This document shows, piece after piece, positions 15,427 to 22,064 of a stretch of DNA of 28,646 nt. A program made the position numbers and the translations under genes. The notes beneath the pieces are model-generated. The model was not told the DNA's origin. It saw only the letters and a list, made by a program, of their open reading frames with translations, and made no database searches. The first letter of the stretch is position 1. The number at the start of each line of letters is the position of its first letter. Source of the DNA: DASUKL01 sp036278755 (GTDB lineage Bacteria; Chloroflexota; Limnocylindria; Limnocylindrales; CSP1-4); NCBI GenBank assembly GCA_036278755.1, contig DASUKL010000005.1, forward strand, positions 1 to 28,646. Reading direction: 5' to 3'.

Positions 15427-16272
15427 TCACGTGGCGAAGGCCGCTTCCAGGCGCTCGCGCATGAGGTCGAGGGGCGGCGTCAGGCCCGTCCACAGAGCGA
15501 AGGCCGCGGCGCCCTGATGGAGGAGCATCAGCTCCCCGTTCTGGACGGCTTGCGCTCCGGCGGCCTTGGCCTCCCGCAGGAGCCGCGTCTCGCGGGGCGT
15601 GTAGATGAGGTCCAGGACCAGCAACTCCGGCGGCAGCAGCTCGCCCGGGATGGGCGTGTCGTCGCTGGAGAGGCCCACCGCGCTGGCATTGACGAGGACC
15701 TTGGTCTTGGCCAGCTCCGCCTCGATGACCGACTCGTGCCAAGGCATGGCCTTCAGTTCCATGTGCTGGGCGCTGCGGGCGAAGTGGCGGACCAGGCCCT
15801 CGGCTCGGTGGAGGTGGCGGTTGAACACGACGACCCGCTGGAAGCCTTCGGTGATGAGCCCGTCGACGACCGCCCGAGCCCCGCCGCCAGCGCCCAGGAC
15901 GAGGGCCGTCTTGGGCATCTTCTGGCGTCCCACGAGGGCATCCAGGGCGGTCCGGAAGGCCGGCACGTCCGTGTTGTGGCCGGCCAGCTTCGTGCCTTCC
16001 CGGGTGATCGTGTTGACCGCCCCGGTCGAGCGGGCCTCGTCGGTGAGGCGGTCCATGAGCGGCACGACCCGCTCCTTGTGGGGGATCGTCACGTTGGCCC
16101 CCAGGACGTCCTCGCCCCGCAGCTCCGCGATCGTGTCGGGCAGCTCCATCACGGTGCGGTCCAGCAGCTCGTATCGGACGTCGAGCCCGGCCGCGTCGAA
16201 GGCGGCCTGCTGCATCGCCCCGGACAGCGAATGGGCGACCGGGTGGCCGATGAGGACGACTCGCTTGCTCAT
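15427..16272 (-). CDS. aroE: shikimate dehydrogenase (AroE)
   Basis: A 281-aa NADP-type oxidoreductase that reduces 3-dehydroshikimate to shikimate. HPVAHSLSG (10-18) binds substrate, NVTIPHK (60-66) carries the catalytic Lys66, and GHNTDVPAF (98-106) carries Asp102. The Rossmann glycine loop is GAGGGARA (127-134), and FNRHLHRAE follows as the cofactor-selecting region. The usual NATPVGM stretch reads NASAVGL. The ATG at 16272 overlaps the aroA stop (ATGA). The end is 16 bp before aroC. Confidence 0.95.
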   Translation of the reverse strand: MSKRVVLIGHPVAHSLSGAMQQAAFDAAGLDVRYELLDRTVMELPDTIAELRGEDVLGANVTIPHKERVVPLMDRLTDEARSTGAVNTITREGTKLAGHNTDVPAFRTALDALVGRQKMPKTALVLGAGGGARAVVDGLITEGFQRVVVFNRHLHRAEGLVRHFARSAQHMELKAMPWHESVIEAELAKTKVLVNASAVGLSSDDTPIPGELLPPELLVLDLIYTPRETRLLREAKAAGAQAVQNGELMLLHQGAAAFALWTGLTPPLDLMRERLEAAFAT

Positions 16273-17699
16273 GCGCGCACCCCTTCCAGATGGTCGAAGA
16301 AGCCGGGATACGACACGCCGACCGACCCCGCCCCGCCGATCACCGTCCTGCCCGCGGCGATGAGCCCGGCTACGGCGAAGGCCATGGCCAAGCGGTGGTC
16401 GCCGAGGCTGGCAACCTCCGCGCCCGCCAGCCCACAGCCTAGCCGGTCGCGACGGCCCTCGATGGTCAGGTCGTCACCCTCGACCTCGATGCGCGCGCCC
16501 AGGGCGGCCAGGCCGGTGACGATGGCCGTCAGTCGATCGCTCTCCTTGTGGCGCAGCTCGCCCGCGCCGCGGATGCGCGTCGTGCCCCGGGCACAGGCCG
16601 CCGCCAGGCAGAGGATCGGGATCTCGTCGATGGCCCTGGCCACCTCGCGGGGCCCGATCTCGATGCCCTCGAGGGGGCTTGAGCGGACGATCAGGTCGGC
16701 CGTCGGCTCGCCGGCGGCAACGCTCGGATCTTGCGCACCGGCCCCGTCGCTCGGATCGGGCTCTCCGGCCCCCGCGCTCGAAACGACCTCGATGGCCGCC
16801 CCCATGGCGGTCAGCAGCTCGATCACAGCCGCCCGGCTGGGATTCACGCCGACGCCCTCCAGGGTCAGCACGGCATCCGGATGCGCCGCCCCGGCCACGA
16901 GCCAGAAGGCCGCGGCCGAGATGTCGCCGGGCACTTCCTCGTCACGCGACGCGACGGGCTGTCCGCCGTCGAGGGCCACGGCCCAGCCGCCGGTACGCTC
17001 GTCCTGCTCGGCCGCCACACGGACGCCGCGGGCCCGCAGCATGCGCTCGGTGTGGTCGCGAGTGGCCACGGCCTCGCGGACGATCGTCCGACCCTCGCCA
17101 GCCAGGCCCGCCAGGACGATCGACGACTTCACCTGGGCACTGGGCACGGCGGTCGTCCAGTCGAGGGCCCGCAGGGGACGCCGGCCGGCGAGAGTGAGGG
17201 GTGGACGGCCGCCCTCGCCTTCGGCCCGGGCCTCGGCGCCCATGGCCGCCAGGGGGGCGACGACGCGCTCCATCGGCCGTCGCTGCAGGGACGCGTCACC
17301 GGTCAGCCGGACGGGCGTGGCGAGGGCGCTGCCGGCCAGCAGGCCCGCCAGGAGGCGCATGGTCGTGCCCGAGTTCGCGCAGTCGAGATCGCCCCGGGGC
17401 CCTCGCCAGCCGGCCCAGCCGGGCGACTCGACGGTCCAGTCCGAGCGTGCCCCGTCGGCCCCGGCGCTCCGGACCAGCGGCACCCCCAGCGCGGCCAGGC
17501 AGCTCGCCGTGGCCTCCACGTCCGCCCCTCGGGATGCGCCACTGATCCGTGAGGTGCCCGCGGCCACGGCCGCCAGCAGGAGGGCGCGATGGCTGATCGA
17601 CTTGTCGGGCGGCATGCGGAGGCGGCCCCGCAGGCGTGTGGCCTGGGCGACCACGGCGGCGTCGGGGACGGCGGCCGGATCGGCCTGGCGCGTCGGCAC
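16269..17699 (-). CDS. aroA: 3-phosphoshikimate 1-carboxyvinyltransferase, EPSP synthase (AroA)
   Basis: A 476-aa enzyme that transfers enolpyruvyl from PEP to shikimate-3-phosphate. MPPDKSISHRALLLAA (29-44) contains the PEP-site Lys33. CANSGTTMRLLAG is the glyphosate/PEP loop, with RRPMERVV, ELRHKESDRL and GDHRLAMAFA as further signatures. A low-complexity insert rich in Gly/Ala/Asp/Pro lies between the VNPSRAAVIELLTAMGA helix and the LIVRSSPLEGIE strand and is not usual. The start was taken as GTG at 17699, with GAGGG just upstream, 7 bp after the aroF stop. An ATG 42 codons earlier would run into aroF and adds no conserved residues. Confidence 0.93.
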   Translation of the reverse strand: MPTRQADPAAVPDAAVVAQATRLRGRLRMPPDKSISHRALLLAAVAAGTSRISGASRGADVEATASCLAALGVPLVRSAGADGARSDWTVESPGWAGWRGPRGDLDCANSGTTMRLLAGLLAGSALATPVRLTGDASLQRRPMERVVAPLAAMGAEARAEGEGGRPPLTLAGRRPLRALDWTTAVPSAQVKSSIVLAGLAGEGRTIVREAVATRDHTERMLRARGVRVAAEQDERTGGWAVALDGGQPVASRDEEVPGDISAAAFWLVAGAAHPDAVLTLEGVGVNPSRAAVIELLTAMGAAIEVVSSAGAGEPDPSDGAGAQDPSVAAGEPTADLIVRSSPLEGIEIGPREVARAIDEIPILCLAAACARGTTRIRGAGELRHKESDRLTAIVTGLAALGARIEVEGDDLTIEGRRDRLGCGLAGAEVASLGDHRLAMAFAVAGLIAAGRTVIGGAGSVGVSYPGFFDHLEGVRA

Positions 17700-17706
17700 G
17701 GGGCCC

Positions 17707-18783
17707 TCAGTGCTTCGACGTGCCGCCCACGCCCAGGGCCGCGTCGGCCAGGCGAGGGTCGCGGCGCAGGAGCGCGGCGCCGTCGTGGAGCGGGCCCAGG
17801 GCGGCCATGAGCTCGGCGAAGCCATCGAAGGTCAGCGACTGCTCGCCGTCGGAGAGCGCCTCCTCGGGCCGGGGATGGACCTCGACCATGACCCCGTCCG
17901 CACCGATGGCCGCGCCGGCCATGGCCAGCGGCTTGACTAGCCAGGCCTTGCCCGTGGCATGGCTGGGGTCGACGATGACCGGCAGGTGGGTCAGTTGGTG
18001 GAGCAGCGGCACGGCGGAGAGGTCCATCGTGTTGCGGGTGTACGTCTCGAAGGTGCGGATGCCGCGCTCGCAGAGGATGACGTTGGGGTTGCCGGCGCTG
18101 ACGACGTACTCGGCCGACATGAGCCACTCCTCGATCGTGGCCCCGAAGCTCCGCTTCAGCATGATCGGCGTGTCGACCCGGCCGGCCGCGTTCAACAGCG
18201 AATAGTTCTGCATGTTGCGGGCGCCGATCTGGAGGATGTCGGCGTAGCGGTTGACGACTTCGACCTGGGCCGGCTCCATGACCTCGGTGATGACCGGCAG
18301 GCCCGTCTCCTCGCGGGCCTCGGCCAGGTAGCGCAGGGCTTCGACGCCCAGGCCCTGGAAGGAGTAGGGGCTGGTGCGCGGCTTGAAGGCCCCGCCGCGG
18401 AGGATCTTGGCTCCGGCCGCTTTGACCGCCTTGGCCGTCTCGATGGCCACCTCCCGGCTCTCGACGGAGCAGGGACCGGCCATGACCGTCAGCGTGCCGT
18501 CACCGATGGCCACGTCGCCGACGTGGATGACCGTGTCCTGGGGGTGGAACTCGCGGCTGGTGAGCTTGAAGGGCCGACTGATGGGCGCCACCGACTCGAC
18601 CCCTGCGGCCTGCCCGAAGCGCCCCACGAGGAGGTCTCGTCGCGGCCCCACGTCGCCCACCACGGCGATCACGACGCGTTCCTGGCCCGGGCTCTCGAAG
18701 GGCTGCAGCCCCTCGGCCAGGACCTGGGCCTTGATGCTGTTGATCTCCTCGGCCGTGGCCTTGGCCGACATGATGATGAACAC
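17707..18783 (-). CDS. aroF: 3-deoxy-7-phosphoheptulonate (DAHP) synthase, type I-beta with N-terminal regulatory domain
   Basis: A 358-aa first enzyme of the shikimate pathway, condensing PEP and erythrose-4-phosphate. Residues 1-68 form the ferredoxin-like domain that in the Thermotoga enzyme mediates Phe/Tyr inhibition. The barrel has MAGPCSVES (101-109) with metal ligand Cys105, GGAFKPRTSPYSFQG (130-144), MLKR, ILCERGIRTFE, PVIVDPSHATG and MVEVHPRPEEALSDG. The start is GTG at 18783 with AAGGA upstream; an ATG four codons later is the alternative. It is the first gene of the minus-strand aro operon, behind an attenuator leader. Control is therefore likely at both enzyme and transcript level. 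Confidence 0.95.
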   Translation of the reverse strand: MFIIMSAKATAEEINSIKAQVLAEGLQPFESPGQERVVIAVVGDVGPRRDLLVGRFGQAAGVESVAPISRPFKLTSREFHPQDTVIHVGDVAIGDGTLTVMAGPCSVESREVAIETAKAVKAAGAKILRGGAFKPRTSPYSFQGLGVEALRYLAEAREETGLPVITEVMEPAQVEVVNRYADILQIGARNMQNYSLLNAAGRVDTPIMLKRSFGATIEEWLMSAEYVVSAGNPNVILCERGIRTFETYTRNTMDLSAVPLLHQLTHLPVIVDPSHATGKAWLVKPLAMAGAAIGADGVMVEVHPRPEEALSDGEQSLTFDGFAELMAALGPLHDGAALLRRDPRLADAALGVGGTSKH

Positions 18784-18840
18784 GTGCGTGTCCTTCTATG
18801 AGTGCCGATCGGCAGGCCGGCCGGTCGTGCTCGTGCCAAC

Positions 18841-18870
18841 AAAAAAAGCAGAGGTCCGTGACCTCTGCTT
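18841..18870 (-). terminator. attenuator terminator in the aroF leader
   Basis: On the minus strand AAGCAGAGGT (18870-18861) pairs perfectly with ACCTCTGCTT (18855-18846) around a CACGG loop, and a run of seven T follows (18847-18841). It lies 57 bp before the aroF start and downstream of the leader peptide, so it interrupts the operon's own transcript. Confidence 0.92.
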
Positions 18871-18906
18871 CCCGGCACGGCCCGCCCGGCGGGTCAGCCC
18901 ACCAGG

Positions 18907-18945
18907 TCAGCGTGCCGGGTCGTCGTAAAACCAGAAGCTGTGCAT
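18907..18945 (-). CDS. aro operon leader peptide MHSFWFYDDPAR
   Basis: A 12-codon frame, ATG at 18945 to TGA at 18907. Four consecutive aromatic codons (Phe-Trp-Phe-Tyr, codons 4-7) lie about 20 bases ahead of the stop, covering all three end products of the pathway. The predicted transcript start is only a few bases upstream (GAG before ATG), so the peptide may be translated from an almost leaderless RNA. Its function is to be translated, not to act as a protein. It is too short for ordinary gene finders. Confidence 0.88.
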   Translation of the reverse strand: MHSFWFYDDPAR

Positions 18946-18955
18946 CTCTCCCCGA

Positions 18956-18984
18956 ACGGTAGCCGAGCGCGGGTCGCCCGTCAA
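18956..18984 (-). promoter_or_regulatory. aro operon promoter
   Basis: On the minus strand TTGACG (18984-18979) and TACCGT (18961-18956) are 17 bp apart. The -35 word is the same as at the trpE promoter; the -10 is weaker. The transcript would begin about 5 bases before the leader ATG. Confidence 0.6.
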
Positions 18985-19079
18985 TCGGCCGCCGGCATGA
19001 GCCGCGGGCATCGGCGCCTGCCGGGTCGCGAGCGGGGCCGGACGGCCCGGTCGCGGGCGGTCGGGCCGGAGCCTCGTGC

Positions 19080-19085
19080 TATCAT
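19080..19085 (+). promoter_or_regulatory. -10 box of tRNA-Ser(GCU)
   Basis: TATCAT in the context GTGCTATCAT, 14 bases before the tRNA. No convincing -35 is seen. It belongs to the shared TATCMT set in this window. Confidence 0.45.
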
Positions 19086-19099
19086 CCGCCGGCCGCTCC

Positions 19100-19191
<92 letters not shown>

Positions 19192-19205
19192 GCCCGATCC
19201 CCGAT

Positions 19206-19281
19206 GCGCCCGTAGCTCAGTGGATAGAGCGTCAGGTTGCGGACCTGAAGGCCGTGAGTTCGAGTCTCGCCGGGCGCGCCA
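19206..19281 (+). tRNA. tRNA-Arg(GCG)
   Basis: A 76-nt tRNA with CCA encoded. GCGCCCG (19206-19212) pairs with CGGGCGC (19271-19277). The D arm GCTC-AGTGGATA-GAGC has the usual tRNA-Arg look. The anticodon stem TCAGG/CCTGA encloses TTGCGGA, giving anticodon GCG, which reads CGC and CGU. Most bacteria use A34 (ACG) here, edited to inosine by TadA; this gene has G34 and needs no editing. It lies 14 bp after tRNA-Ser(GCU), so the two may be co-transcribed. Confidence 0.93.
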
Positions 19282-19324
19282 GATCTCCGCTGGCTTGACT
19301 GCAGCGATAGCGTGTGGGGCATGG

Positions 19325-19578
19325 GCCGGAGTGGACCCCAGTGATACCGCCAGCGGCAGCCCCGATCGTCAAGAGCAGCAGGCCGACCCGCCAGGCGAGC
19401 CTCATGGCCGTCGGGATCTTCTGGGTCGTCACCCCGCCATCCACGATGGCCGGCCCCGGCCAAGATCCGGCGCAGGGTGCGGACCGGCACCTCGAGCCCC
19501 TCGCGCTCGGCCAGGAGCGCGGCGGGGTGGGCCCGGTTGACGCCGGCGCGAGTCCCATTCTTGAGGTACAGGAGTTCA
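19325..19578 (-). pseudogene. decayed transposase fragment (integrase-core, ISNCY-like)
   Basis: On the minus strand one frame reads GVNRAHPAALLAEREG followed by LEVPVRTLRRILAGAG. This closely resembles the helix-turn-helix of transposases with a following rve core (typical wording: HLAELLAEREG..LSRSTVRRIL). Further on, HEARLAGR in the same frame and then LLLTIGAAAGGITGVHSGP in another frame recall the (H)DWL.GR...LLxAIDDATG part around the first catalytic Asp. That Asp is lost and at least one frameshift separates the parts. No intact copy and no terminal inverted repeats were found. It sits directly behind tRNA-Arg. Confidence 0.5.
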
Positions 19579-20750
19579 TCGCTCGTCGCCCTGCACGAGC
19601 GACGGTCCGCCGGGCTCTTGCGGCGAGCTGTGCGGCCCTGCTGGCTGCCTGCTCGGCCGGCCGACCGGCCCCACCGGCTTCGACGGCGCGGCCCCCGGCA
19701 CCGCTAGCGGCCGCGCCGTCGGCTGATTGGTCCGTAGCCTGGGCAGGTGGGAGTTCCATCGCAGCGGGCCAGCGCCTCGCTGCGATCGCCGTCGGTAAGA
19801 CCGGCTGGATCCTCAGCCGGGAGGAGGCGACAGATCGGCTGTCGCTGACGAGAGTCGACATGGGATCCGGGGCCAGTGCGTCGGCCGACATCGGCCTGAA
19901 GGCGAACGCGTTGACCGGCGGCGGCCTAGCCGTTGACGGTGATGGCACGGTCTGGGTGGATAGCGGTAGCGAGTTCGAACGGATGACGCCGAGTTTGACC
20001 GTCCTCTCGCATCACCCTCTGCCGAACCCGTCGGCGGATGTGGTGTCGGCGGCCGGCCCTGGTGCTGGCGCGGGCGAGGCGGCCCTCTGGGACAGCGGTA
20101 GGCGCGTCATCGCCTTTGTGCGGAACGGCGATCACCGCCTTTACGGCCTCGACCCTGCGGCGGGCATCTACAGCGTCATCGCCGATCTTCCGCTCACCAC
20201 CAGCTATGTGAGTCGGCTGGCTAGAGAATCCAACGGATCGATCGTCGTGACCGGTGCCGTGAGTGGCGTCACAGTATTTCGGCCCGTGGCTGCGATCGTG
20301 ACGATCGACGGCGTGGCGGCGATGATCCATTCGACAGTACTGGCGGTCTGCGCCACGCCGACCGCTGTGGAAGTGCTGGATGCCGGCGGCGATGTCAGCG
20401 ATCTCGGCTCGGCCTCGGCGCCCCAACCCCTAGTCTCCGGACCTCCATCCAACGTTCCTTTTGCCTGCGACGGCCTCGGGAATGCCTTCGCGACTGTGAC
20501 CGCGAATGGGACGACCACCGTCAGTCGCGTCACGGTCGATGGCACTATCGCCTCGGACAGACTTCCCCTTGAGCCCCTTCCATCGGTCACCGGCTTCGGT
20601 GGTGCCCAGAGCGTGCCGTGGGCGGACCCGCGGTTAGCTGCCGTGCTCCCTGACGGGTCAGGTGGGGCGTGGCTCCTGTCGGCACTGGGGGAGACCGTCG
20701 CGCCGGTAGGCGCGACGCCGTATCCGAGTCTGCTTCATGTGTCGTTCTAG
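19527..20750 (+). CDS. putative lipoprotein of unknown function
   Basis: About 407 aa from the GTG at 19527. An Arg-rich segment (RRPARATVRR) is followed by a hydrophobic stretch and the lipobox LLAAC with Cys42, so the mature protein is probably lipid-anchored outside the membrane. A Pro/Ala linker then leads to a beta-rich region with recurring GTVWVDSGS / HRLYGLDPAAG / GNAFATV phrases, suggestive of a beta-propeller, though no family is recognised. Codon use is less GC-biased at third positions than in the neighbouring housekeeping genes. The start is uncertain: the frame is open back to an ATG at 19314, but that part overlaps the decayed transposase. The original 5' end may have been rebuilt by the insertion. 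Confidence 0.6.
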   Translation: MGPVDAGASPILEVQEFIARRPARATVRRALAASCAALLAACSAGRPAPPASTARPPAPLAAAPSADWSVAWAGGSSIAAGQRLAAIAVGKTGWILSREEATDRLSLTRVDMGSGASASADIGLKANALTGGGLAVDGDGTVWVDSGSEFERMTPSLTVLSHHPLPNPSADVVSAAGPGAGAGEAALWDSGRRVIAFVRNGDHRLYGLDPAAGIYSVIADLPLTTSYVSRLARESNGSIVVTGAVSGVTVFRPVAAIVTIDGVAAMIHSTVLAVCATPTAVEVLDAGGDVSDLGSASAPQPLVSGPPSNVPFACDGLGNAFATVTANGTTTVSRVTVDGTIASDRLPLEPLPSVTGFGGAQSVPWADPRLAAVLPDGSGGAWLLSALGETVAPVGATPYPSLLHVSF

Positions 20751-20966
20751 CCGGTAGTAGGCACCGGGCGCCCGCGGATCCACTTCACGACGGCAGCACC
20801 GTTTTCACGACGACGGCACCGTTCGCCGGCAGCGAATGAGCACGGCAGTCGTGCCACGGATCGTGCCGGCGACGCCACCCGATCCGGGCACGCCGTTCGC
20901 TCCCAGCTAATGGGAAGCGCCGTTACGCCCGCGGCCATGGTCGCGAGGCCACAGTCCACCAGTATC
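20751..20966 (+). other. intergenic DNA with palindromes
   Basis: No gene is seen. TTCGC..GCGAA (around 20821-20837) is a degenerate relative of the palindrome that heads each 72-bp repeat downstream, suggesting older, decayed copies. CCGGT/ACCGG just after the lipoprotein stop is a weak hairpin. Confidence 0.4.
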
Positions 20967-21274
20967 ATTCGCTGGCCGCAAACGAATTGCCCGCTTCGGC
21001 TTCCCGGCGCGGCCCGAGGCCCGCGAACGCCCTGATCCATTTGCTGGCCGCAAACGAATTGCCGGCTTGGGCGTCCCGGCGCGGCCCGCGGCCCGCGAAC
21101 GCCCCGATCCATTCGCTGGTCGCAAACGAACTGTCGGCTTGGGCGTCCCGGCGCGGCCCGAGGCCCGCGAACGCCCTGATCCATTCGCTAGTCGCAAACG
21201 AACGCGGCCGTCAGGAGCCATGCCGACCCCCCGCGCCCGCTAACGCCCTGATCCATTCGCTGGCAGCGAACGAG
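20967..21274. repeat. 72-bp tandem repeat, four units plus a partial fifth
   Basis: Units start at 20967, 21039, 21111, 21183 and 21255, exactly 72 bp apart. Each begins ATTCGCTGGCCGCAAACGA or a near copy and ends GCGAACGCCCTGATCC. Units 1-3 are closely similar, unit 4 is altered in its middle, and unit 5 continues into the methyltransferase gene. The head of each unit is palindromic (TTTGC/GCAAA in unit 2; TTCGCTG-G-CAGCGAA, perfect, in unit 5). Because 72 is a multiple of three, the minus-strand frame of the methyltransferase stays open through all units as a 24-residue repeat (core RPANGSGRSRASGRAGTPK). Confidence 0.93.
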
Positions 21275-22064
21275 CAGCGTCAGGTGCTGCCTCATCGGCA
21301 ACCCGGACCCGCGCCACTGCCGCCTCGAAGAACGGGCCGTCGATCTCGATGCCCGCGAAGCGCCGCCCCAGCTCGAGCGCGGCCACCCCGGTCGAGCCGA
21401 CGCCCATGAACGGATCCAGGACCAGGTCGCCAGGCCGGCTGCCCAGCTCTACCAGCCGGCGCATCACGGCCAGCGGCTTCTGGGTCGGATGCTTCGGCGA
21501 GCGGACGCGCTCGCGCCCCCCACAGATCGGCGCCTCGATGAAGTTGTGCATCTCGCGCTGCCGCCCGAAGTTCCACACGTGGCCCCGATCCCAGGCCGCG
21601 ACGATCAGCTCGCAGCTGTTGAGGAAGCCGGCCCGATACAGCTTGGGGGGCGGGTTGGTCTTGTGCCAGACGACGATCTGAAAGGTGTCGAAGGCGGGAT
21701 CGAAGACCTCGTGCCAGCGGCCCAGGAGGTTGTAGCTGGTGAAGGCGAAGAGGTTGCCTGTGGGCTTGAGGACCCGCCGGAACTCGGCCAGCCACTCGGC
21801 CGGATCGAACGGTTCGTGGTCCCACGCCGCCAGGTCGTTGTTGAAGTCGGAGCGCCACGACATGGCGATGTTGCCGGTCGAGTAGGGGCCCAGGTTATAG
21901 GGCGGGTCGGTGCAGATAAGGTCGACCGACGCGTCCGGGATCGAACGCAGGATCTCGCGGCTGTCGCCTCGCCAGGCCGACCATGTCGAAGCCGAAGCCG
22001 AAGCCGAAGCCGAAGCCGAAGCCGAAGCCGAAGCCGAAGCCGAAGCCGGCTCGGTCGCCGTCAT
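21240..22064 (-). CDS. beta-class DNA adenine/cytosine-N4 methyltransferase (N6_N4_Mtase type), orphan
   Basis: A 274-aa SAM-dependent DNA amino-methyltransferase. Motif IV, DLICTDPPYN, comes first and the SAM-binding motif I, DPFMGVGSTG, comes near the C-terminus; this order marks the beta class. SPKHPTQKPLAVMRRLV precedes motif I, as is usual. The N-terminus carries an unusual (Ala-Ser)n run encoded by a hexanucleotide repeat. The C-terminus (LPANGSGR, then TAG) is encoded by the last copy of the 72-bp repeat. No restriction endonuclease lies nearby, so a regulatory or epigenetic role is possible. The ATG at 22064 overlaps the phosphofructokinase stop (ATGA), so the two are translated together. 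The recognition sequence cannot be read from the protein. Confidence 0.9.
   Translation of the reverse strand: MTATEPASASASASASASASASASASTWSAWRGDSREILRSIPDASVDLICTDPPYNLGPYSTGNIAMSWRSDFNNDLAAWDHEPFDPAEWLAEFRRVLKPTGNLFAFTSYNLLGRWHEVFDPAFDTFQIVVWHKTNPPPKLYRAGFLNSCELIVAAWDRGHVWNFGRQREMHNFIEAPICGGRERVRSPKHPTQKPLAVMRRLVELGSRPGDLVLDPFMGVGSTGVAALELGRRFAGIEIDGPFFEAAVARVRVADEAAPDAARSLPANGSGR
21986..22047. repeat. hexanucleotide microsatellite (GCCGAA)9
   Basis: Nine perfect GCCGAA units at 21991-22044, flanked by partial units TCGAA and GCC. On the minus strand this is (TTCGGC)n, read as alternating Ala-Ser at about residues 7-26 of the methyltransferase. Slippage would change length in steps of two residues without breaking the frame. 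Confidence 0.95.

Larger units (their letters stand above)
18841..18945 (-). promoter_or_regulatory. ribosome-dependent aromatic amino acid attenuator of the aro operon
   Basis: Between leader peptide and terminator, two alternative pairings are visible. CCCGGCAC within the leader coding sequence (18919-18912) matches GTGCCGGG (18878-18871), which abuts the terminator. TGACCT, which begins with the leader stop codon (18909-18904), matches AGGTCA in the 5' arm and loop of the terminator (18864-18859). Inferred logic: a ribosome stalled on Phe/Trp/Tyr codons leaves TGACCT free to open the terminator, whereas a ribosome that reaches the stop covers it and lets the terminator form. Confidence 0.82.

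Noticed and set aside
15355..17940. 861-codon plus-strand frame across aroC-aroE-aroA
   Set aside because: The minus-strand genes there have all catalytic motifs; this frame has biased low-complexity content only.
20747..21184. 145-codon minus-strand frame through the 72-bp repeats
   Set aside because: It is open only because the unit length is a multiple of three. It has no independent start signal and is in a different frame from the methyltransferase.
20967..21274. CRISPR array
   Set aside because: The units are contiguous 72-bp near-identical copies without unique spacers, and no cas gene is present.
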